Virus record (IMG/VR): IMGVR_UViG_3300046167_000632 | Coordinates: 1 to 62,030 of that record | DNA: 62,030 nucleotides | Reading direction: 5' to 3' (one strand) | Source of the DNA: a virus | Shown: piece by piece, positions 54,818-62,030 of the stretch | Numbering within the stretch: position 1 is the stretch's first letter | How the letters are laid out: every line of letters starts with the position of its first letter | Translations under genes and position numbers: made by a program | Notes under the pieces: generated by a model | Seen by the model: the letters and a program-made list of their open reading frames with translations, nothing else | The model's database searches: none | What the model was told of the DNA's origin: nothing

Positions 54818-54849
54818 ATTATCCAAGTTGGATTTCGTTTTGTTTGTAG
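54818..54849 (-). promoter_or_regulatory. Early promoter-like repeat, copy 8
   Basis: Minus strand CTACAAACAAAA, 12 bases, TGGATAAT; one difference in the first element. Confidence 0.55.
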
Positions 54850-54856
54850 TAAGATC

Positions 54857-55087
54857 TTAATCAGTTATGATTAATGATCTTGTAACTACAGGCATTGAAG
54901 TTGATGAAGTGTATGATTTATACTTAGCCCAACAGTTCATTGTTTCAAGTTTTGGTTTCATAACATTGTATACATCGTCGTGATTGTACTTTGAAACTTT
55001 TCCGTTTTTGAATGTTACTTCAATGATTTGATTTTTTCCGATTAATGATTTGCGAACAACAAATCTTTTTGATTTTAAGATTGACAT
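54857..55087 (-). CDS. Hypothetical protein, 76 aa, paralogue 2
   Basis: Paralogue of 53476-53703: shared SKRFVVRKSLIGKNQ, VTFKNGK, YNHDDVY and KYKSYTSSTS, with divergence at the C-terminus. Led by promoter repeat copy 9 (leader 47 bases). Same unknown function or a divergent target. Confidence 0.65.
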   Translation of the reverse strand: MSILKSKRFVVRKSLIGKNQIIEVTFKNGKVSKYNHDDVYNVMKPKLETMNCWAKYKSYTSSTSMPVVTRSLIITD

Positions 55088-55134
55088 AATTTATTTATTT
55101 TATTTAGTTATTATTAATTATTTATTTCATATAT

Positions 55135-55166
55135 ATTATCCATTATATATATTATTTTGTTTGTAA
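55135..55166 (-). promoter_or_regulatory. Early promoter-like repeat, copy 9
   Basis: Minus strand TTACAAACAAAA, 12 bases, TGGATAAT. Confidence 0.6.
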
Positions 55167-55185
55167 GTAGTTTACGATAATTCGA

Positions 55186-55356
55186 TCAAGATTTCCTGGA
55201 TAGATCGAAATCGTTACGAGCTGCCCAAGCCTTGAGCTCAGGGATTGGACCGAAGAAGATCTCTTCGACTGATCCGCGTTGATCATGATCAAGCTCCGCG
55301 TAAAGCTTTTGGTGAAGACTCATTGAGATCTTATCAATTGTGGTAAGGTATGACAT
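55186..55356 (-). CDS. First early gene: small acidic protein, 56 aa, GATC-rich
   Basis: MSYLTTIDKISMSLHQKLYA, then ELDHDQRGSVEEIFFG and LKAWAARNDFDL. Its codon use is far more GC-rich than the neighbours and it holds seven GATC sites. It is the most upstream leftward gene, led by promoter repeat copy 10, so it may be the first phage protein made. Function unknown. Confidence 0.6.
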   Translation of the reverse strand: MSYLTTIDKISMSLHQKLYAELDHDQRGSVEEIFFGPIPELKAWAARNDFDLSRKS

Positions 55357-55397
55357 ATTTTGTGATTTAGATGTAGAGCTTAATTGCTTACATATAT

Positions 55398-55429
55398 ATT
55401 ATCCATGATCATATGTGTTATGTTTGTGA
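55398..55429 (-). promoter_or_regulatory. Early promoter-like repeat, copy 10 (outermost)
   Basis: Minus strand TCACAAACATAA, 12 bases, TGGATAAT; the most diverged first element of the ten. Drives the leftmost-firing, most upstream early gene. Confidence 0.55.
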
Positions 55430-55616
55430 AATCAGCTCTACGAAAATGATCGATGATCACAGTATGGATCGATCCTACGAGGCAAAACGTAAAACGTAAA
55501 ACGAAAAACGTAAAAAATGTGGGGCCGTGGGCTAAATGAAAATGATTTTGTGATCAGGGGCCGTTGGTGAAAAAAGAGGTGTAACACTTTTACCCCTATA
55601 TATCTAACGAAAACTA
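55430..55616. other. Divergent intergenic region, candidate origin or control region
   Basis: This gap separates leftward early from rightward virion genes. It contains a 7-bp tandem repeat (55484-55511), GGGGCCGT direct repeats (55521-55528, 55557-55564), several GATC sites and a hairpin GGTGTAA/TTACCCC (55578-55596). No convincing gene is present. Confidence 0.5.
55484..55511 (+). repeat. Tandem 7-bp repeat, four units
   Basis: AAAACGT, AAAACGT, AAAACGA, AAAACGT in direct succession with exact period 7. Iteron-like, in the divergent gap. Confidence 0.75.
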
Positions 55617-55658
55617 TGACATTAGCCTTATAGAGTATATAGTAAGGGGCTATTGTCA
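55617..55658. promoter_or_regulatory. Inverted-repeat operator, copy 3
   Basis: TGACATTAGCC (55617-55627) and GGCTATTGTCA (55648-55658), spacer 20 bases containing TATATAGTAAGG. It lies 58 bases before the first rightward gene and is the mirror orientation of copy 1, so it probably controls rightward transcription. Confidence 0.7.
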
Positions 55659-55715
55659 CATTATTGTAAAAAATAGCTGTTTTATGTGAGTATATATACT
55701 ATAATAAATAGAATT

Positions 55716-56033
55716 ATGGCTAAACCAAAGAAAAAGGGAGGACCTATACAAAAGTTATCACCTACTGGGCGTGCTAGAAAGGCTGCTAGAGACGTGTGTT
55801 ATGCTAAAGGATGGGTATGGAACAAAGATAATGGTACATGCTCTAAATCTGGAGAGGGAACATCGACAAATGCTTTGCAGAGAAAAGAGAAAAAGGCAGA
55901 AAATCAAAGAATAGGGCAGAATAGTAGCACAGATATACACCATATTGGTGGTAAATTAGGTAAAACTAAAAGAGTACCAACTGGTAGCAACAGAGGAGAT
56001 AGCGGAGATGGCACAAAGAACGACAGAGAATAA
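55716..56033 (+). CDS. Basic hypothetical protein, 105 aa
   Basis: I choose the ATG at 55716 (MAKPKKKGGPIQKLSPTGRA) over one 30 bases earlier, since it follows a TATAAT-containing A/T leader. Lys/Arg/Gly/Ser-rich with two Cys (DVCYAKGW, GTCSKSG) and a disordered C-terminus. First gene of the rightward block after operator copy 3. Perhaps a DNA-binding virion protein; family unknown. Confidence 0.65.
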   Translation: MAKPKKKGGPIQKLSPTGRARKAARDVCYAKGWVWNKDNGTCSKSGEGTSTNALQRKEKKAENQRIGQNSSTDIHHIGGKLGKTKRVPTGSNRGDSGDGTKNDRE

Positions 56034-56048
56034 TCAAAAAAATAAAAC

Positions 56049-58158
56049 ATGGCAATAATATATTCATATCCAGTAGCATCAGCTGTTGAAGCTGGTGATC
56101 TAGTGATAGGTACTGATACAACTGGTAAGCAAACAAAAAACTTCACGCTGCAGTCGATAGTTGACTTGGTACCTGATAATGTAAACGGTACAGTAGGTAC
56201 TATACCAGTATTTACAGGAACTAAAGCTATAGGTGATTCTTGGATTATTCAGACCCTTAACCCAAGTGTAAGCTCTGGAAAACTGGTATATGTTGAGGGC
56301 AGCCTTGGTGTAGACGCATCGGCAACTGTTGCTGAATTTTTTGAGGTTGGTGGAAGTGCTAATATACTTGGTAGTCTAACTGTTGGCGTGAACCCATATC
56401 CAAACATGCCAAACTCTCATCTAAAAGCACCTGCATTAACCGCGGTAAAAGCAACATATGGCTCTACAGATGTAAGAGAAGGTATAGTTTATATAGGTGG
56501 TTGGATTGATGATGCTTCTGGTGGTTCCACTTATTCTGACTATACATTAAATTTGTATACAAAAAATCAGTTTGATGATCCAGTCACTTTTACCGACGCT
56601 AAGGCTTTTGAATATAAGTTTAACGATGGCTACGTATTCGCTAGAATTCAGGCAGAAGACTATGCTGGCGGTAATATAAATCCTTTATGGGAAATAGGTG
56701 ATGTAGAATCAGAGAATACCACATATGCGTGGAGAGTTAATTTTGGTAACTACGCTGAGTTCTCTAGTAAATACCTCGGTGTTACGGCTTTTAAGGTAAC
56801 ACCTTCAAGTGTTGAAGTAAATACACCACTAGCTTTAACAGATGATATCGATATGAACGCGTCTGGTAAAATAATAGATCTATTAGACCCTACAGATCCG
56901 CAAGATGCAGCAACAAAAAGTTATGTTGATGCTGGTAACACTGGTCAAGTAACAGGAACAGGCACAAACGGATCTTTACCACTATGGTCAGATGGGCCAA
57001 ACGGGGTGTTAGGTAACTCTGCTATTAAACAACATATGGGTAACAATATTACTATAGGGTCACCTAACGTTGGTTCACAAGGTAACTATACTTTATCTGT
57101 GGGTAACGGCAATGACTTTGCTAGTGGCGCAGCAAGAGTTTTAGCTGTAGGTAACGAAAATGGCTTTGCTAGTGGCACAGCAAGAGTTTTAGCTGTAGGA
57201 CTTGGTAACGTTGTGATGGACCCGACAGGTGTTGTGGACTCAGCTATTATAGGTTTATCTAATCAAGTTCAAGGTAGTTATTCATTAACTGTTGGGCAAA
57301 ACAATCAAACGAATAGCGGAACTAGCTTTGTGGCTGGTATTGATAATATTACTTCTTCAGGCGTTCCAAGACAATTTGTAATTGGTAGAGAAAACGCTGT
57401 AGATTCTATTGACACTATTGTTTTAGGTGACAGAAATATAGTTACAGAAACAGGTGATGGTTTTGGGTCTATGATGGTGTTTGGGCACTTAAACGATGTA
57501 AAAGGTGATCGTATACTTTGTTTAGGTACGTCTAATATTGTAAACAGCGACAATCAAGGAGCTTATATTATTGGTGCTGGTAGTAGTTCTACTGCTGATA
57601 GAACATATTCAGTTGGTCAACAAAATGCAATTACTGGCAATGAGTCCTATGCTTTTGGAAAGTCTAATACAATCGCAGCTTCTGCATCTGTGGCCGTTGG
57701 TACTAACAATAGTATATCTGCTGTTGAAAAAGCATATGCATTTGGTTTTGGAAATGATAATATTAATTTTAAATCATTTGCAATAGGGGATAATAACGAT
57801 GTTTTAAGTGCACAAAGAACTTATTTAATTGGTAGAGAAAATAAACCCGCTACGGACAATACATTATTCTAGGGCAATACTCTGACCCTAGTGTTCTTAG
57901 GACGAGTAACATAAACTGGTAGGATCAACCGTAGCTTTCGGGGTTGGGGTAAACAATGGAATAAGACGAACAGCTTGGGAGTTCAGGGGCAAACCAACAT
58001 CCACAGGCGATACAAGTGCGGGTGACTCTATGCAGATTATGGCGTGGGCTTTGCTCTATAGCACTTCTTATGCGGATGACACGGCGGCAGCGGCAGGTGG
58101 AGTTGAAGTAGGACAATTATATAGAACTGGAAGTACAGTTAAAATAAGAATGACATAA
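56049..58158 (+). CDS. Tail fibre with YadA-like beta-roll repeats (two frameshifts near 57866 and 57919)
   Basis: The N-terminal part (MAIIYSYPVASAVEAGDLVI) begins like fibre attachment domains. From about residue 345 to the end, repeats of the type AxAxGxxNxxx (SYAFGKSNTIA, SVAVGTNNSIS, SFAIGDNNDV) match the YadA/Hep_Hag head beta-roll, which forms trimeric adhesins. The frame closes at 57872, but two single-base corrections restore it through LGQYSDPSVLRTSNINW and GSTVAFGVG to a typical fibre C-terminus (GGVEVGQLYRTGSTVKIR). Reconstructed length is about 700 residues. Probably the host-binding fibre. Confidence 0.78.
57102..57199 (+). repeat. 48-bp tandem repeat inside the fibre gene
   Basis: Two adjacent units encode the same 16-residue beta-roll turn (FASGAARVLAVGNENG, then FASGTARVLAVG). 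Near-identity at DNA level shows recent duplication. Confidence 0.75.
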
Positions 58159-58168
58159 AATAAAACAA

Positions 58169-58483
58169 ATGGCAAATTGGAAAGTATTAGAAATGAATCA
58201 CCAAGTATCAGATGGGTATGTAGTGGAAGTTACTACGGTGTGCGAGAAAAAAGACGGTCCTGGTTATGCTCGTAAAGTGTTTATTAGTGAATACGAAGGT
58301 GTACCGGGGACTGGCTATATTCCCTACGAAGATCTTACTGAAGAAGTGGTATTGAGCTGGGTTAAAGATGATTTAGGGGCTGGGGTTGTTTTACAAACAG
58401 AAACAAATATAGACGCGGCAGCTTTAGCTAACAAGGAAGCTATTGTGAATCCCCCGCTTAAGAGTGGGGTACCATGGGTATAA
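58169..58483 (+). CDS. Tail-fibre-associated small protein, 104 aa
   Basis: Begins MANWKVLEMNHQVSDGYVVE; beta-rich, acidic in the second half (DLTEEVVLSWVKDDLGAG), ending with GVPWV. Small proteins of this kind (W-x-V-L, then SDG) often follow fibre genes in marine phages, perhaps as chaperone or cap. Role inferred. Confidence 0.6.
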   Translation: MANWKVLEMNHQVSDGYVVEVTTVCEKKDGPGYARKVFISEYEGVPGTGYIPYEDLTEEVVLSWVKDDLGAGVVLQTETNIDAAALANKEAIVNPPLKSGVPWV

Positions 58484-58609
58484 AAAATAAACAACTTAAT
58501 AACGCCTACTAGTGTAACGCTTGAAATAAAATAGTAAAAAACACATAAAAAGAGTAATAATAAAATTACTAGTTATATTACAATCAAATAAAATTTAATC
58601 AAATAAACT

Positions 58610-60163
58610 ATGGATGCAATAGTTAAAAATCTAAACTTCGGAGAGAAGGCTAGAAAAAACGTCTATGAGGGTATAGACAAGTTAACAAAAGCTGTAAGCT
58701 CTACATTAGGTGCTAGCGGTAAATGCGTTATGCTAGAAGATCACACTGGTAAACCAATAATAACAAAAGACGGTGTTACAGTGGCAGAGTCAGTTATATT
58801 AAGAGATCCAGTTGAAAACATGGGAGCTACGCTTTTAAAAGAAGCGGCTCGTAAAACTGTTAAAGAGGCTGGCGATGGTACAACTACAGCTACAGTACTT
58901 GCTCATGCAATACTTACTGAGGCTTACGAAGTCTTAGATAAAACAAATAGTAGAGATTTAAAAGAAGGTATTGACAAGTCTGTTGAAGCTGTTGTAGATT
59001 ACTTAAAAGAGAACTCTGTAGAAGTAACTGATGACATGCTAGATCAAGTAGCTACTATATCAACCAACAACGATCCTGAATTAGGTAAGATAATTGGTGA
59101 TGCTTTTAGGTTAGTTGACTTAACAGGTGTTGTCGTAATGGAACCTACAGAAGATAATGAAACTTCGGTTGAATTAGTCGAAGGTGTAGAGTATGACAAA
59201 GGACTTGTAAACTCACATTTTGTAACAAGCAAAACAAAAAGAGCTGCAGAACTTGAAAACGCTTTAGTGTTAATAGTAGAATCACCAGTTGAGTCTATAA
59301 GAAAAATACAAAGTGTTTTAGAATATGTTATAAAGAATAACAAGGCTTTATTAGTCATAGCTGATTGTGAACAAAGCGTTATATCGGCACTGGCAATGAA
59401 TAAGGTTAAGGGTAATATAAAAGTAAACGTCATAAACGCACCTACATATGGTGTAAGCAAAAAAGATACATTAAATGACTTAGCACTATTAACTGGCGCT
59501 ACAGTTATAAATGAAGATCTTGGAGATGATATGGACCTTATACAACCAGAATATCTAGGAAGTTGCTTAAAAAGCATTACAACAGACCTAGAGACTATAA
59601 TACAAGTAGAGGATAATAATCCAGATGTAGAAAAACTAGTCAAAGACTTAAGACATCAAATAGAAACAACTAAAAATCCTAACGAGATAATAAGACTAGA
59701 AAGAAGACTTGGTAGAATATCGGCTAAGGTTGCTATTGTCAAGGTTGGGGCAAATTCTGAAATAGAATTAAAAGAAAAACAGGATAGGGTTGAAGACGCT
59801 ATCTGTGCTACTAAAGCCGCAATAAAAGAAGGTATTGTTTCTGGTGGTGGCATTGCACTCCTAAATGCATCAAACAAAATAAAAGCAAAAACAGTAGGGG
59901 AGAAAGTTTTATTGAAGGCAATAAAGGCTCCATTTAAAACAATACTAAGTAATGCCGGTATAGATAAATACGACAAGCCTGATGCTGATGGTAAAGGATT
60001 AAACGTGGTTACAGGAAATATGGTAAATATGATAGACTCAGGAATTATCGATCCTTTACTAGTAACTAAAAGCGCTTTAAGAAACGCGGCTTCTGTAGCA
60101 TCAACAATACTATCTACTGATTGTGTAATTAATAACTTGAGGATTGATGATAGCAATAGGTAG
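58610..60163 (+). CDS. groEL: Phage chaperonin GroEL (Hsp60), 517 aa
   Basis: Chaperonin signatures are intact: N-terminal [32 protein letters not shown] (catalytic Asp54), [11 protein letters not shown] (nucleotide-binding Asp89), and [22 protein letters not shown] near the C-terminus (the E. coli Asp398 region). The apical domain is the most diverged part and the C-terminal Gly-Gly-Met tail is absent, giving 517 residues against 548. A GroES gene overlaps its end. The leader (58484-58609) is AT-rich and non-coding. It probably folds virion proteins too large or unusual for host GroEL. Confidence 0.93.
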   Translation: MDAIVKNLNFGEKARKNVYEGIDKLTKAVSSTLGASGKCVMLEDHTGKPIITKDGVTVAESVILRDPVENMGATLLKEAARKTVKEAGDGTTTATVLAHAILTEAYEVLDKTNSRDLKEGIDKSVEAVVDYLKENSVEVTDDMLDQVATISTNNDPELGKIIGDAFRLVDLTGVVVMEPTEDNETSVELVEGVEYDKGLVNSHFVTSKTKRAAELENALVLIVESPVESIRKIQSVLEYVIKNNKALLVIADCEQSVISALAMNKVKGNIKVNVINAPTYGVSKKDTLNDLALLTGATVINEDLGDDMDLIQPEYLGSCLKSITTDLETIIQVEDNNPDVEKLVKDLRHQIETTKNPNEIIRLERRLGRISAKVAIVKVGANSEIELKEKQDRVEDAICATKAAIKEGIVSGGGIALLNASNKIKAKTVGEKVLLKAIKAPFKTILSNAGIDKYDKPDADGKGLNVVTGNMVNMIDSGIIDPLLVTKSALRNAASVASTILSTDCVINNLRIDDSNR

Positions 60164-60407
60164 GAATTTAATAATAAACAAACATAAAGTAGGTACTGCT
60201 AAAACAAAAGGTGGTTTACTACTTGCTGAATCTCAAAGAGAGGATATACGATATATACAAGCTGACGTTGTTAGTGTTGGTAATGAGGTTGAAGGTATTA
60301 AAACTGGAGATCAAATATACTACGATAAACACGCTGGGCACGGTATAGAGCATAATGGTGAAAAATATCATATTATAAGATTTCAAGACGTAGTTGTTGT
60401 TTTATGA
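60144..60407 (+). CDS. groES: Phage co-chaperonin GroES, 87 aa
   Basis: The mobile loop KTKGGLLLAE (about residues 20-29; compare GGIVL in cellular GroES) and the core GDQIYYDKHAGHGIEHNGEK and IIRFQDVVVVL fit cpn10. It overlaps groEL by 20 bases, so the pair is co-translated. The usual cellular order is groES then groEL; here it is reversed. Confidence 0.85.
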   Translation: MMIAIGRNLIINKHKVGTAKTKGGLLLAESQREDIRYIQADVVSVGNEVEGIKTGDQIYYDKHAGHGIEHNGEKYHIIRFQDVVVVL

Positions 60408-60847
60408 AAAGGCTAGAAGCAAGGGACATAAAAGATATGAACTTGTTGAAACACTATCGAGTAATAAGACGGTGGGCTTGCAGGAACAACAACCTTAATG
60501 ATGCTGATTTAGAGCTATTAATATATCTTGATTGTATGGACCTATTTTCAAAGCACGACTTTGAAATGGGTGTATACTCTTATAGTTGGGATAACAGGCG
60601 TTGGAACAGGCTTTTAAAAGAGGGTTGGATAACAGTTTGGCGCCATAGAAACAGGAAAGATATAAAATATAGTATATACAAGGTATCTTTCAAGTGTAAG
60701 CAACTTATAAATAGAATATACAAAGTAATGCTAGGTGAAGAAGATATACCGACAGGTAAATCAAATAGCATTATAACAGGAGAAACTTACACTGATAAAG
60801 TGTTAAGAACGTCAATAAGAAACATTAATAGAGATAAAAATAGATAA
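60404..60847 (+). CDS. Winged-helix-like protein, 147 aa
   Basis: A helix-rich N-terminus, then WNRLLKEGWITVWRHRN (about residues 66-82), which reads like a winged-helix recognition helix and beta wing, then a basic tail. Could be a transcription regulator or a structural linker. It overlaps groES by four bases. No family assigned. Confidence 0.6.
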   Translation: MKRLEARDIKDMNLLKHYRVIRRWACRNNNLNDADLELLIYLDCMDLFSKHDFEMGVYSYSWDNRRWNRLLKEGWITVWRHRNRKDIKYSIYKVSFKCKQLINRIYKVMLGEEDIPTGKSNSIITGETYTDKVLRTSIRNINRDKNR

Positions 60848-60848
60848 T

Positions 60849-61190
60849 ATGTACACACCACTAGATTTAAATGCTAAGCAAGAGGCTAACCTAAATGAAG
60901 GATTAAAAGCAGCTATAGAAGCTAAAGAAGGTAAAGGTGCACCAACTCAAATGGGTTATGACGCACCAGCAAAGCAGGTTGTAGTAGACCCTATGACAGG
61001 GATGCCTACGCAACAAGAAGAGATGACAAACGTGCCACCTCAACAATATAACACAATGGGTAATGCTAGGCCAATTTTTTCAAAACAAGCACAATTGTAT
61101 TCTGAAAAAATAAATGGTACGTTTCCAGAAAGACAAAATTCAGTTTTTGCTTCGCCTGTGTTTAAGAAAGATTGTAATAAAAAATACTAA
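60849..61190 (+). CDS. Hypothetical protein, 113 aa, disordered middle
   Basis: MYTPLDLNAKQEANLNEGLK, then a Pro/Gln/Met-rich low-complexity region (about residues 36-75) and a Cys/Lys end. Such proteins occur next to lysis genes in virion blocks. No function recognised. Confidence 0.6.
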   Translation: MYTPLDLNAKQEANLNEGLKAAIEAKEGKGAPTQMGYDAPAKQVVVDPMTGMPTQQEEMTNVPPQQYNTMGNARPIFSKQAQLYSEKINGTFPERQNSVFASPVFKKDCNKKY

Positions 61191-61191
61191 T

Positions 61192-61392
61192 ATGAAAGAC
61201 ATTAAACAATTAAAAGTAGATTTAGCCGGTCAAGTAGGTGAAAACGCTATATGGGATGGACCTCTAAGTAAAGAAGGTTTTCCAATGGGTAAAGGATCTA
61301 GTTCAGGTTCTCAAGGTATGGAGGTTAGTAAAGCCGACTGTGGTTGCGACTCTGTAAAAGGACCTATCACTTCAAGAGCTAAGGCATATTAA
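61192..61392 (+). CDS. Small Gly/Ser-rich protein with CGC motif, 66 aa
   Basis: I choose the ATG at 61192 (MKDIKQLKVDLAGQVGENAI) over an earlier in-frame ATG that overlaps the previous gene. Gly/Ser-rich middle and ADCGCDSVKG near the C-terminus. Function unknown. Confidence 0.55.
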   Translation: MKDIKQLKVDLAGQVGENAIWDGPLSKEGFPMGKGSSSGSQGMEVSKADCGCDSVKGPITSRAKAY

Positions 61393-61395
61393 TAA

Positions 61396-61755
61396 ATGAA
61401 GTTTAAGTACTTTACTTACGATGAGTTTGATTGCCCAAGCCTAAAAGGTAGTGGTAAAAAAGTGAGTGATGAGCTAATAAGCATGCTAGATATTGTTCGT
61501 AAAAAGTACGGTAAGTCAATAACTATAAACTCAGGGTATAGAACACCTGAGAGAAATGAAAAAGTAGGTGGTAAACCTGGTTCATCTCATTTAAAAGGAT
61601 TAGCAGTTGATATTGCGTGTAAAAACTCTACAGATAGATTAAAACTGACAAGTGTATTACTAGAGGTTGGATTCAGTAGAATAGGTATGGGCTCAACATT
61701 TATACATGTAGATATAGATAAAGATAAATCACAAAACGTCCTTTGGACATATTAA
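61396..61755 (+). CDS. M15-family peptidase, probable endolysin
   Basis: The zinc site is complete: His65 in GSSHLKGLAVD with Asp72, and His104-x-Asp106 in FIHVDID. INSGYRTPERNEKVGG precedes it, as in D-Ala-D-Ala carboxypeptidase/L-alanyl-D-glutamate endopeptidases of the Peptidase_M15_3 type. It would cut peptidoglycan peptides to release virions. No signal peptide, so it needs a holin, found at 1402-1803 if the ends are joined. Confidence 0.85.
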   Translation: MKFKYFTYDEFDCPSLKGSGKKVSDELISMLDIVRKKYGKSITINSGYRTPERNEKVGGKPGSSHLKGLAVDIACKNSTDRLKLTSVLLEVGFSRIGMGSTFIHVDIDKDKSQNVLWTY

Positions 61756-61756
61756 T

Positions 61757-62030
61757 ATGAGATCACCTCTTAATATAACAGAAAGCTCGTACGAGAAAAG
61801 AAACAAAAAAATGCGTTCAAAGCATAAGGCTGAAACTGGTAAGACACTAGGTAGAAGGTTGACTGAAGGCACAAGCTCCAGAAGGGTTAGTTTTGCCTGC
61901 AGGTTTCGCTGGAATGTCAGGTGCCATGAAGAACGCTAAAGGAGAACCTACTCCATATGCTAAAGCTCTTAAAAAATGGGGTTTTGGAAGTAGAGAATCT
62001 GCTAGAAACTTCTGTCAAAAAAATAAATCT
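61757..62030 (+). CDS. Basic protein, cut at window edge (frameshift near 61870)
   Basis: The first frame (MRSPLNITESSYEKRNKKMR, to 61939) loses sense near 61870. The other frame continues as APEGLVLPAGFAGMSGAMKN, then KKWGFGSRESARNFCQKNK to the edge, so one base is probably wrong. GMSGAMKNAKGEPTPYA and the WGFGSRE motif look conserved. Likely a virion or DNA-binding protein; it may continue in the fragment at 2-127. Confidence 0.55.

Noticed and set aside
47295-55429. CRISPR array
   Set aside because: The repeated 32-base motifs are separated by genes of varying length and lie in promoter positions; there are no regular spacers or cas genes.
55438-55659. Leftward open frame of 73 codons across the divergent gap
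   Set aside because: It spans the 7-bp iterons, operator copy 3 and GATC sites, and its composition is that of random sequence. Its first residues resemble those of a plus-strand frame at 45263 only because both lie on the shared operator repeat.
57866-57920. Programmed ribosomal frameshift in the fibre gene
   Set aside because: Two consecutive shifts within 50 bases without a shared slippery heptamer are better explained by two single-base sequence errors.
59044-60156. Two long leftward frames opposite groEL
   Set aside because: Antisense shadows of a strongly conserved chaperonin gene.
1-62030. Prophage integration functions or att sites
   Set aside because: No integrase, excisionase or flanking host genes are recognisable, so a lytic lifestyle is assumed.

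Overview
The window looks like most or all of the genome of a tailed, podovirus-type phage of a marine Bacteroidota (flavobacterial) host. The host inference rests on AT-rich DNA, start codons preceded by A/T-rich leaders instead of Shine-Dalgarno sites, and a Bacteroidota-style signal peptide (ending LFSQ) on the protein at 33765-34085. No integrase, RNA polymerase or DNA polymerase is recognisable. The two window ends may belong together: a lysis/virion cassette with an M15 peptidase sits at the right end and a holin at the left end.

Layout. (1) 1-34085, plus strand: small genes and a holin, then a compact virion operon: putative small terminase, large terminase, portal, scaffold, major capsid protein, a duplicated pair of connector/tail genes, a 1527-residue tail protein, a second tail protein, a GNAT-like protein, two internal virion proteins and a giant (about 3120 residues) ejection protein carrying an HExxH motif and a HAD phosphatase with a P-loop kinase nested in it. 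It closes with small basic proteins, a membrane protein and a secreted thioredoxin-fold protein, followed by a terminator at 34134-34160. (2) 34249-47262, minus strand: nucleotide metabolism (NrdA, NrdB, a ThyA-family enzyme with Asp at the dUMP/dCMP-discriminating position, MazG) and replication/recombination (endonuclease I, primase-helicase, SSB, RecE-like exonuclease, ERF annealing protein, ATP-dependent ligase), plus a phage sigma-70 factor and an HTH protein. (3) 47328-55356, minus strand: an early-type island of about 30 mostly tiny proteins, punctuated by ten copies of a promoter-like motif (TTACAAACAAAA-N12-TGGATAAT) and three tRNA-like elements. (4) 55357-55715: a divergent regulatory gap with 7-bp repeats, a dense GATC cluster and an inverted-repeat operator shared with the HTH gene promoter. 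(5) 55716-62030, plus strand: a YadA-like tail fibre, a phage GroEL/GroES pair, small proteins and an M15 endolysin.

How it seems to work: the leftward island would be expressed first from the repeated promoter. The leftward metabolic and replication genes then make nucleotides, possibly modified cytosine, and replicate and recombine DNA using host polymerase. The sigma factor and the HTH protein with its three operators are candidates for switching to the rightward virion genes. GroEL/GroES would help fold virion proteins. Several essential genes (portal, scaffold, capsid, connector, ejection protein, fibre) are interrupted by single-base frameshifts, which most likely are assembly or sequencing errors, so their coordinates are given for the whole reconstructed gene.
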